Origin: Oscillospiraceae bacterium UBA4632
GTDB lineage: Bacteria; Bacillota; Clostridia; Oscillospirales; Oscillospiraceae
DNA: 6,275 nucleotides
NCBI GenBank assembly: GCA_002405995.1
Contig: DHMW01000108.1
Span: 1-6,275 of the forward strand
Direction: 5' to 3'
Shown: positions 1-5,502 of the stretch, one piece after another
How the letters are laid out: each line of letters opens with the position of its first letter
Position numbering within the stretch: the stretch's first letter is position 1
Made by a program: the position numbers and the translations under genes
The notes under the pieces: generated by a model
The model's database searches: none
What the model was told of the DNA's origin: nothing
The model's input: only the letters and a program-made list of their open reading frames with translations

Positions 1-1413
1 TGCCGCGACTGCACCACCTGCGAGAAAAACCGCGCCTGCCGCCTGCAGGAGATGGCGGTGCGCTTCGGCATCCACCACGTCCGCTTTGACGACACGCGCG
101 AGCATGTGCCCATGGACCTCACAAGCCCCGCCGTGACGTTCGACCTCAACAAGTGCATCCTCTGCGGCGACTGCGTGCGCGTGTGCACGGAGGTGCAGGG
201 CGTGAAGAACCTGCACTTTGCCGGCCGCGGCCCTGGCCTGCACATCGCCACGACGGACGGCCTGCCGCTCGGTCAGACGCACTGCGTCAGCTGCGGGCAG
301 TGCTCCGCCGTGTGCACCACCGGCGCCATCACCGTCAAGAATCAGATCGGCGAGGCGTGGAAGGCGCTGCAGGACCCCGAAAAGCGCGTCGTCATCCAGA
401 TCGCCCCCGCCGTGCGCGTCGCCATCGGCGAGGCGTACGGGCTGCCCGCCGGCGAAAATGTGCTCGACAAGCTCGTCACCGCGCTCAAGATCATGGGCGC
501 GGACGAGGTCTACGACACCATCTTCGGCGCCGATCTCACCGTGCGCGAGGAATCGCAGGAGTTCCTCCGCCGCCTTGAAGCAGGCGAGGGCCTGCCGCTG
601 ATGACCTCCTGCTGCCCGGCATGGGTCAAATATGTGGAGAACGAGCGCCCGCAGTTCCTCAAAAACCTTTCCACCGCCCGCTCCCCCATGCAGATGTTCG
701 CCTCCGTGCTCAAGGAGAACTACCGCCAAAAGGACGCCTCCGACGGCCGCACCACCTATCACATCGCCATCATGCCCTGCACCGCCAAGAAGATGGAGGC
801 GCGGCGCGCGGAGTTCCGCGACCGGCACGGCGTGCCCTATGTCGATCTTGTGCTCACCACGCAGGAGGTCGTGCAGATGATGAAGGAATCCGGCATCCGC
901 TTCCAGCTGCTGGAAAAGGAATCGCCCGACCTGCCCTACGGCATGGGCAGCGGCGCAGCGGAGATCTTCGGCACCACCGGCGGCGTTGCCGAGGCGGTCG
1001 TGCGCTGCTGCCTGAGCGACAAGAGCAAAAACGCCCTGCGGATGCTTGAGCACAGCGGCCTGCGCGGCAGCGAGCCGATCCGCTTTGCCTCCATCCCCAT
1101 CGGCGGGCGCAACGTGCGCTTCGCCGTCGTCCACGGCCTTGCCAACGCCTCGAAGCTCCTCGATCAGATCGAGCGCGGCGAGGTGGAGGTGGACCTTGTC
1201 GAGGTCATGTCCTGCCGCACCGGCTGCGTCGGCGGCGCGGGCCAGCCCTACGCGCTGATGAACAAGAAGCTCCAGCGCGCCCAGGGGCTTTACGAGATCG
1301 ACCGCAGCGCCATGTTCAAGCGCAGCGAGCGCAACCCCGTCATCAACGCCATGTACGACGCGGGGCTTGAGCAGCGCGCGCACGAGCTGCTGCATTACGA
1401 TTACAGCAAGTAA
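1..1413 (+). CDS. hydA: [FeFe]-hydrogenase catalytic subunit (HydA/HndD type), 5'-truncated by the window edge
   Basis: Catalyses reversible H2 formation or oxidation, probably in the cytoplasm as part of an NAD(P)-linked or electron-bifurcating complex. The reading frame is open from base 1 and 470 residues are visible. Against about 575-585 residues for CpI/HndD-type enzymes, roughly 110 are missing, including the N-terminal [2Fe-2S] domain. Domains in order: Cys at bases 10, 19 and 37 (C-x2-C-x5-C followed by LQ), the remnant of a His-Cys3 [4Fe-4S] site; two ferredoxin C-x2-C-x2-C-x3-C motifs at 154-186 and 283-315; then the H-cluster domain. Its three signatures are TSCCPAW (604-624, with the proton-relay Cys at 610 and the cluster Cys at 613), MPCTAKKME (772-798) and EVMSCRTGCVGGAGQP (1201-1248, Cys at 1213 and 1225). 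FGTTGGVAEA (about 967-996) and a C-terminal small-subunit-like tail ending AHELLHYDYSK also fit. The ATG at 52 is internal, not the start. Motif identity is very secure; the partner subunits and bifurcation are inferred. Confidence 0.96.
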   Translation, partial: CRDCTTCEKNRACRLQEMAVRFGIHHVRFDDTREHVPMDLTSPAVTFDLNKCILCGDCVRVCTEVQGVKNLHFAGRGPGLHIATTDGLPLGQTHCVSCGQCSAVCTTGAITVKNQIGEAWKALQDPEKRVVIQIAPAVRVAIGEAYGLPAGENVLDKLVTALKIMGADEVYDTIFGADLTVREESQEFLRRLEAGEGLPLMTSCCPAWVKYVENERPQFLKNLSTARSPMQMFASVLKENYRQKDASDGRTTYHIAIMPCTAKKMEARRAEFRDRHGVPYVDLVLTTQEVVQMMKESGIRFQLLEKESPDLPYGMGSGAAEIFGTTGGVAEAVVRCCLSDKSKNALRMLEHSGLRGSEPIRFASIPIGGRNVRFAVVHGLANASKLLDQIERGEVEVDLVEVMSCRTGCVGGAGQPYALMNKKLQRAQGLYEIDRSAMFKRSERNPVINAMYDAGLEQRAHELLHYDYSK

Positions 1414-1424
1414 CTGTCCCTCGC

Positions 1425-1458
1425 GGCCGGTCGCCGAACGGCGGCCGGCCTTTCTCTG
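1425..1458 (+). terminator. Intrinsic terminator after the hydrogenase gene
   Basis: An 11-bp inverted repeat (1425-1435 with 1440-1450, one G-T wobble, loop GAAC) begins 11 bases after the hydrogenase stop codon. It is followed by a broken pyrimidine run, TTTCTCT, and then a TTTT at 1461-1464. The stem is very GC-rich and the T-tract imperfect. This ends the hydrogenase transcript and separates it from the LysR gene. Confidence 0.85.
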
Positions 1459-1500
1459 CATTTTCGGTCAATTTGGTTATTATTTTTTGTAATGAGTCTA

Positions 1501-1529
1501 TTGACAAACCGTCGTATTTCCAATAATAT
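1501..1529 (+). promoter_or_regulatory. Sigma-A-like promoter of the LysR-type regulator gene
   Basis: A perfect TTGACA -35 box (1501-1506) is followed by a 17-base spacer and TAATAT (1524-1529, 4 of 6 match to TATAAT). It lies in AT-rich DNA with a T-run just upstream (about 1480-1489) that could act as an UP element. The predicted transcript start near 1536 leaves a leader of about 35 bases before the ATG at 1570. Short TTTC/GAAA half-sites at 1517, 1536 and 1551 could be LysR-type contacts, but this is weak. Confidence 0.75.
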
Positions 1530-1559
1530 ATTTTTGAAAATCCATTACTATTTCTAATT

Positions 1560-1565
1560 GGAGGG
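1560..1565 (+). promoter_or_regulatory. Ribosome-binding site that fixes the LysR start
   Basis: GGAGGG lies 4 bases before the ATG at 1570. The in-frame TTG at 1558 overlaps this site and so cannot use it, which makes ATG 1570 the likely start. Confidence 0.85.
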
Positions 1566-1569
1566 CAAT

Positions 1570-2466
1570 ATGGAGGTCCGCAACCTGGTCACCTTCCTGA
1601 AGGTCACCGAGCTGAAAAGCTTCTCCCGCGCCGCCGAAGCGCTGGATTATTCCCAATCCGCCGTTACCGTGCAGATCCAGCAGCTCGAGCGGGAGCTTGG
1701 CGTGCAGCTGTTCGACCGCATCGGCAAGACCGTTTCCATCACGCAGTACGGCAAGGACTTTGTCTCCTACGCGCGCGACGTAGTCAGCGCCATCTCCCGC
1801 GCCAGCGCCTTCGCCTCTCAGGAATCCGACCTTACCGGCACCGTGCGCGTCGGCACGCTCAACTCGCTGCTCACGGCCTCCTTTTCCGATATCGTCCCGC
1901 TGTTTCATGAGCGTTTTCCCCGCGTGCTCATCAATCTGCACGCCGGCAATATCGCCTCCATCACCGAGATGCTCGTCAAAAATGAGTTGGACATGATCTA
2001 CACGCTCGATGAGCAGATCTTTGACACGCAGTTCGTCAAGGTTTTTGAAGCGCAGGAGGACGTCGTCGTCGTCACCAACGCGGAAAACCCGCTCACCGGG
2101 CACGCGGACGTCCGCCTGGCCGATCTTGTGAACCACCCCTTCATCCTCATGAATCACGGCAACCCCTACCGCGACCAGTTCGACCGCGAGCTTGCCCGCC
2201 AGGGGCTTGGCATCGCTCCCTTCCTGGAGCTGGAAAGCGACACGCTCGCGCTCAAGCTCATCCGCGAAAATCCGGAATATCTCTCCGTGCTGCCGCGCTA
2301 CACGGTCGAAATGAGCATCCACAAGGAAAATCTCGCCGTCGTCCCCGTGTCCGACTGTCAGATGCGCCAGTGGCGGCAGGTGCTCTATCACCGCAACAAG
2401 GTCATCACCCCGCAGATCCAGGGGATGCTCGACGTCATCCTAGAGGTCGCGAGGAAGCCGTTCTGA
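1570..2466 (+). CDS. LysR-type transcriptional regulator
   Basis: A 298-residue DNA-binding regulator, the normal LysR-family length. The N-terminal winged helix-turn-helix spans about residues 1-60: MEVRNLVTFLKV, then SFSRAAEALDYSQSAVTVQI with the recognition helix near 28-40, and the wing LFDRIGKTVSITQYG (47-61). A linker helix follows, then the substrate-binding domain from about residue 90 (TVRVGTLNSLL) to the end, with the typical ELDMIYTL segment of the effector-domain core. It acts as a tetramer at promoters in response to a small ligand (family knowledge). It is transcribed alone, with its own promoter and terminator. Most LysR genes sit divergent from a target; here the upstream gene runs the same way and is cut off by a terminator, so neither the target nor the ligand can be named. 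Family assignment is secure, regulon unknown. Confidence 0.95.
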   Translation: MEVRNLVTFLKVTELKSFSRAAEALDYSQSAVTVQIQQLERELGVQLFDRIGKTVSITQYGKDFVSYARDVVSAISRASAFASQESDLTGTVRVGTLNSLLTASFSDIVPLFHERFPRVLINLHAGNIASITEMLVKNELDMIYTLDEQIFDTQFVKVFEAQEDVVVVTNAENPLTGHADVRLADLVNHPFILMNHGNPYRDQFDRELARQGLGIAPFLELESDTLALKLIRENPEYLSVLPRYTVEMSIHKENLAVVPVSDCQMRQWRQVLYHRNKVITPQIQGMLDVILEVARKPF

Positions 2467-2477
2467 GCAAATTGCGA

Positions 2478-2507
2478 GGGCGCGCCGCCGGCGCGCCCCT
2501 TTCTTTT
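2478..2507 (+). terminator. Intrinsic terminator after the LysR-type gene
   Basis: A perfect 9-bp GC-only stem (2478-2486 with 2490-2498, loop GCC) starts 11 bases after the LysR stop and is followed by TTTCTTTT (2500-2507). It insulates the regulator from the proline operon. Confidence 0.9.
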
Positions 2508-2525
2508 ATGCACCTGTACATATCT

Positions 2526-2570
2526 CGCGTAAAAACGCAAAAAAAGGTGCAAAACGCGGAAAAGCGCGTT
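2526..2570. repeat. Two near-identical palindromic elements at the proB promoter (candidate operators)
   Basis: The 13-base elements at 2526-2538 and 2555-2567 match at 11 positions (consensus CGCGNAAAANCGC) and start 29 bases apart. The first contains the dyad GCGT-AAAA-ACGC. The second lies inside the longer dyad AACGCG-GAAAAG-CGCGTT (2553-2570), which fills the spacer and touches the first T of the -10 box. A protein bound at the second site would block RNA polymerase, so a repressor operator is a reasonable guess. The binding protein is unknown, and simple hairpins or chance in GC-rich DNA are possible. Confidence 0.45.
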
Positions 2571-2575
2571 ATAAT
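2547..2575 (+). promoter_or_regulatory. Predicted promoter of the proBAC operon
   Basis: A perfect TATAAT -10 box lies at 2570-2575. The best -35 at a 17-base spacer is GTGCAA (2547-2552), only 3 of 6 matches. The transcript would start near 2582, giving a leader of about 50 bases. The region just upstream holds A-tracts and palindromes described separately, so the promoter may rely on curved DNA or on an activator. No other good promoter is visible between the LysR terminator and proB. Confidence 0.65.
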
Positions 2576-2592
2576 AGTTGCCAAATCATTCT

Positions 2593-2608
2593 GCCGCTTT
2601 TTCGCGGC
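2593..2608 (+). promoter_or_regulatory. Small hairpin in the proB leader
   Basis: GCCGC (2593-2597) can pair with GCGGC (2604-2608) across a TTTTTC loop. A competing pairing, CGCTTT (2595-2600) with AAAGCG (2613-2618), would reach the first base of the ribosome-binding site. The two foldings exclude each other. The leader is too short for a T-box or known riboswitch, and regulation by this structure is speculative. Confidence 0.25.
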
Positions 2609-2617
2609 GCGCAAAGC

Positions 2618-2622
2618 GAGGG
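2618..2622 (+). promoter_or_regulatory. Ribosome-binding site that fixes the proB start
   Basis: GAGGG with an 8-base gap to the ATG at 2631. The same reading frame is open far upstream, back through the LysR gene end and its terminator, so this site and the conserved protein N-terminus decide the start. Confidence 0.8.
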
Positions 2623-2630
2623 ATCTAATC

Positions 2631-3413
2631 ATGCGTATTGTCGTCAAGGTCGGCACCTCCACGCTCGCCTACCCCACCGGCAGGCTCAACATTCAGCGCA
2701 TGGAGCGCTTCTGCAAGGTGCTCAGCGACCTGAAAAACATGGGGCACGAGATCATTCTCGTCTCCTCCGGCGCCATTGCCATGGGCTTCGGCAAGCTCAA
2801 CCTCAGCGAGCGGCCGAAGGATGTGCCCACCAAGCAGGCATCCGCCGCCGTGGGCCAGTGCGAGCTGATGTACACCTATGACAAGCTCTTCACCGAGTAC
2901 AATCACACCGTCGCCCAGCTGCTCATCACCGCAGCCGACATTGAGGAGGGCGGCGTGCGCAAGCAGAATTTCCACAACACGCTCGAGCGTCTGCTCCAGC
3001 TCGGCGCGCTGCCGGTCATCAACGAGAACGACACCTTCTCTACCGCCGAGTTCGGCATCGGCGACAACGACACGCTTTCCGCCATTGTCGCTGCGGCCGT
3101 GCGCGCCGACCTGCTGATCCTGCTCTCGGACATCGACGGGCTGTTTGACGGCGACCCGCGGCAGAACCCCGAAGCGAAGCTCATCGGCACAGTGGACGTG
3201 ATCGACGAGCGCATCATCGCCCTCGGCGGCGGCAGCGGCTCCTCGCTCGGCACCGGCGGCATGGCAACGAAGCTGCGCGCCGCGCAGACTGCGACGGCGG
3301 CGGGCTGCGAAATGGTCATCGCCAATGGGGAACGCCCCGAGCTCCTGTACGATATCGCTGCGGGCAGGCGCGTCGGCACCCGCTTTCTCGCCGAAGGGAG
3401 GAGATCGGAATGA
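2631..3413 (+). CDS. proB: Glutamate 5-kinase, short form without PUA domain
   Basis: First step of proline synthesis: phosphorylates L-glutamate with ATP to glutamyl 5-phosphate, in the cytoplasm. The 260 residues form only the amino-acid-kinase domain. Visible motifs are VVKVGTST (4-10, with the phosphate-binding Lys6), VSSGAIAMG (from residue 44), PVINENDT (ending at Thr135, with Asn133-Asp134), GDNDTLSA (144-151), LLSDIDGLFDGDP, and GTGGMATK (207-214) with Lys214 in the nucleotide site. The E. coli enzyme has about 367 residues because of a C-terminal PUA domain; here the frame ends right after the kinase fold, so the PUA domain is absent. Short ProB proteins exist in other bacteria, so this is probably natural and not a broken gene. 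The stop overlaps the proA start (ATGA), implying translational coupling and likely ProB-ProA co-assembly. In the family proline inhibits this enzyme; whether that holds here cannot be seen. Confidence 0.96.
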   Translation: MRIVVKVGTSTLAYPTGRLNIQRMERFCKVLSDLKNMGHEIILVSSGAIAMGFGKLNLSERPKDVPTKQASAAVGQCELMYTYDKLFTEYNHTVAQLLITAADIEEGGVRKQNFHNTLERLLQLGALPVINENDTFSTAEFGIGDNDTLSAIVAAAVRADLLILLSDIDGLFDGDPRQNPEAKLIGTVDVIDERIIALGGGSGSSLGTGGMATKLRAAQTATAAGCEMVIANGERPELLYDIAAGRRVGTRFLAEGRRSE

Positions 3414-4669
3414 GCAGCACACGAGCGCTTTTGTCGCGCACCCGCGCCGCCTGGGGCAGTATCCGCAGCGCGGGGGCGGAAGAAAAAAACCGTCTGCTCC
3501 TTGCCATGGCGGACCGTCTTGAACAGAGCTGTGCGGAGATCCTGCGCGCGAACGCGCAGGACATGGACGCCGCGCGCGGCACGATCTCCGACGTGATGCT
3601 CGACCGACTCGCCCTGAACGAGGACCGCATCGGCGCAATGGCGGACGGCATCCGCGCCGCCGCCGCGCTGCCGGACCACGTGGGCCGCGCGCTGGCGCAG
3701 TTTACCCGCCCCAACGGCATGGTCATCACCAAGCGGCAGGTCCCGCTCGGGCTGGTCGCCATCATTTACGAGAGCCGCCCGAACGTCACCTCGGACGCTG
3801 CGGCGCTCTGCGTCAAAAGCGGCAATGTCTGCATGCTGCGCAGCGGGAAGGAGGCATACCGCTCCTCCCGCGCGATCGTCGCGGCGCTCAAGGCGGGCAT
3901 CGAGTCCGCCGGCGGCGACCCGGACATCGTCAACATCGTGGAGGACACGACCCACGCGAGCGCGCAGGAGCTGATGACGGCGGACGGGCTGGTCGATCTG
4001 CTCATCCCGCGCGGCGGCGCGGGACTGATCCGCGCCTGCGTGGAAAGCGCCACCGTCCCCTGCATTGAAACGGGCACGGGCATCTGCCACGTCTACGTTG
4101 ACCGCTCCGCCGACCTTGACATGGCGGTAAGGCTCATCGTGAACGCCAAAACGAGCCGTCCGTCCGTCTGCAACGCCGAGGAGGTCTGCCTGGTCCACCG
4201 CGATATTGCAGGGGAATTTCTGCCCAGGCTCAAAGCCGCGCTCGTCGATGCGCGCGAAAGCGCAGGACTCACCCCCGTCGAGCTGCGGCTCGATGCGGCT
4301 GCGGCGGAGATCATCCCCGGCACAACGGCGGTGGAGCGCGACTTCGACACGGAATTTCTGGACTACATCCTTGCCGTTGCGGTCGTGGACGATCTGGACG
4401 CCGCCATCGCGCACATCCAGCGCCACTCCACCCACCACAGCGACTGCATCGTCACAGAGGATGCCGCCGCAGCGGACCGCTTTGTTGACGAGATCGACAG
4501 CGCGGCGGTGTACGTCAACGTCTCCACCCGCTTCACCGACGGCGGCGAGTTCGGTCTCGGCTGCGAGATGGGCATCTCCACACAGAAGCTCCACGCGCGC
4601 GGCCCCATGGGGCTCGATGAGCTGAGCACCTACAAATACATCATCACCGGAAACGGACAGATCCGGTAA
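3410..4669 (+). CDS. proA: Glutamate-5-semialdehyde dehydrogenase (gamma-glutamyl phosphate reductase)
   Basis: Second step of proline synthesis: NADPH-dependent reduction of glutamyl 5-phosphate to glutamate 5-semialdehyde, which cyclises to pyrroline-5-carboxylate. At 419 residues it has the full family length. The aldehyde-dehydrogenase fold shows PLGLVAIIYESRPNVTSD around residues 112-129, the PCIETGTGICHVYVD segment, and the catalytic Cys254 in RPSVCNAEE. The family signature V-x5-A-[LIV]-x-H-I-x2-[HY]-[GS]-[ST]-x-H-[ST]-[DE]-x-I is matched completely at residues 326-347. The C-terminal block GGEFGLGCEMGISTQKLHARGPMGL is also typical. The start is fixed by GGGAGGAG at 3396-3403, inside the end of proB, and by the ATGA overlap. 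The tight coupling suits the family, where the unstable glutamyl phosphate is thought to pass directly from ProB to ProA. Confidence 0.98.
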   Translation: MSSTRALLSRTRAAWGSIRSAGAEEKNRLLLAMADRLEQSCAEILRANAQDMDAARGTISDVMLDRLALNEDRIGAMADGIRAAAALPDHVGRALAQFTRPNGMVITKRQVPLGLVAIIYESRPNVTSDAAALCVKSGNVCMLRSGKEAYRSSRAIVAALKAGIESAGGDPDIVNIVEDTTHASAQELMTADGLVDLLIPRGGAGLIRACVESATVPCIETGTGICHVYVDRSADLDMAVRLIVNAKTSRPSVCNAEEVCLVHRDIAGEFLPRLKAALVDARESAGLTPVELRLDAAAAEIIPGTTAVERDFDTEFLDYILAVAVVDDLDAAIAHIQRHSTHHSDCIVTEDAAAADRFVDEIDSAAVYVNVSTRFTDGGEFGLGCEMGISTQKLHARGPMGLDELSTYKYIITGNGQIR

Positions 4670-4682
4670 GGAGGAGATTTTC

Positions 4683-5483
4683 ATGGCATTTTATCAGGCA
4701 GGCTTTATCGGCGCTGGCAGCATGGGCGGCGCGCTCGCCCTTGCCGCGGCAAAGGCAGTCTCCGGCGGCGCGGTCGCCGTGGCGTGCAGCACCCCCGCCC
4801 GCTCCGCCGCTGCGGCGCAGCGGCTCGGCTGCACGGCGGAGACGCCCGCCGCCATTCTCGCGTCCAGCCGCTTTGTTTTTCTCGGCGTCAAGCCGCAGAT
4901 GCTTGAGCCCGCGCTCGCTCCGCTGAAGGAAAACCCTGCCGCCTCGCAGGGCATCTTCGTCTCGATGCTTGCCGGCACGAGCCTTGCCCGGCTGGAAGCG
5001 CTGCTCGGCGCGGACAGGAAGATCATCCGCATCATGCCCAACACTCCCTGCTCCGTCGGCCAGGGACTGGTGCTTTTCTGCGCCAACCAGAACGTCACGC
5101 CCCTGGATCTCGACGCCTTCAAGGCGCTTTTGTCCTTCTCCGGCGCGGTCGATGAGCTGCCCGAGCACCTGATCGACGCGGCAAGCGCCGTCTCCGGCTG
5201 CGGCCCCGCCTACGCCTACCTGTTTATCGAGGCGCTGGCGGACGGCGGCGTAAAAAACGGGCTGCCGCGCGCAAAGGCAATGCAGTACGCCGCCCAGATG
5301 CTGCTCGGCAGCGCAGAAATGGTGCTGCGCAGCGGCAAGCACCCCGGCGCGCTCAAGGACGAGGTGTGCAGCCCCGGCGGCAGCACCATCGCGGGCGTCG
5401 CCGCGCTGGAGCGGCACAGCTTCCGCGCCGCCTGTATCGACGCGGTGGACGCCGCCGTCGAGCGCACAAAGGCGCTGGGCTGA
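4683..5483 (+). CDS. proC: Pyrroline-5-carboxylate reductase
   Basis: Last step of proline synthesis: NAD(P)H-dependent reduction of pyrroline-5-carboxylate to L-proline, in the cytoplasm. At 266 residues it has the normal length. The N-terminal Rossmann fold carries GFIGAGSMGGA (7-17, the GxGxxG motif at 10-15), FLGVKPQ with Lys70, and RIMPNTP ending at Pro122. The C-terminal dimerisation and substrate domain carries VSGCGPAYAYLFIEALADGG (from 170) and HPGALKDEVCSPGGSTIAG (220-238), the ProC signature region. In the signature, Cys229-Ser230 and Ser234 stand where other members often have other small residues, a mild variation. A strong GGAGGAG at 4670-4676 directly follows the proA stop, 6 bases before the ATG. 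The 13-base gap to proA and shared strand make it the third gene of a proBAC operon, so the whole pathway from glutamate can be expressed together. Confidence 0.97.
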   Translation: MAFYQAGFIGAGSMGGALALAAAKAVSGGAVAVACSTPARSAAAAQRLGCTAETPAAILASSRFVFLGVKPQMLEPALAPLKENPAASQGIFVSMLAGTSLARLEALLGADRKIIRIMPNTPCSVGQGLVLFCANQNVTPLDLDAFKALLSFSGAVDELPEHLIDAASAVSGCGPAYAYLFIEALADGGVKNGLPRAKAMQYAAQMLLGSAEMVLRSGKHPGALKDEVCSPGGSTIAGVAALERHSFRAACIDAVDAAVERTKALG

Positions 5484-5502
5484 AAAAGAAAGGCGGAGCA
5501 AG

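Noticed and set aside
52..54. ATG at 52 as the hydrogenase start
   Set aside because: The frame is open to base 1 and the codons before it encode the conserved cysteines of an FeS site, so this Met is internal.
1558..1569. TTG at 1558 as the LysR start
   Set aside because: It overlaps the ribosome-binding site; ATG 1570 has good spacing and gives the standard family N-terminus.
1498..2391. Minus-strand open frame of 297 codons opposite the LysR gene
   Set aside because: Shadow of the LysR coding sequence; no recognisable fold, and it ends in the regulator's own promoter region.
2370..2630. Upstream extension of the proB reading frame
   Set aside because: The frame is open but would run through the LysR 3' end, its terminator and the promoter. 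The conserved kinase N-terminus begins at ATG 2631, which has a proper ribosome-binding site.
2499..2630. T-box or other amino-acid riboswitch ahead of proB
   Set aside because: The predicted leader is only about 50 bases, with no room for T-box stems and no terminator hairpin with a T-tract before proB.
2625..3638. Minus-strand open frame of 337 codons opposite proB
   Set aside because: Antisense shadow of proB and the start of proA, with no motif or ribosome-binding site that I could support.
2903..4684. Long minus-strand open frame of 593 codons opposite proB and proA
   Set aside because: It lies fully antisense to two genes with complete family motifs. In GC-rich coding DNA the opposite strand often lacks stop codons, and the translation shows low-complexity Arg/Ala/Asp-rich sequence with no domain I recognise.
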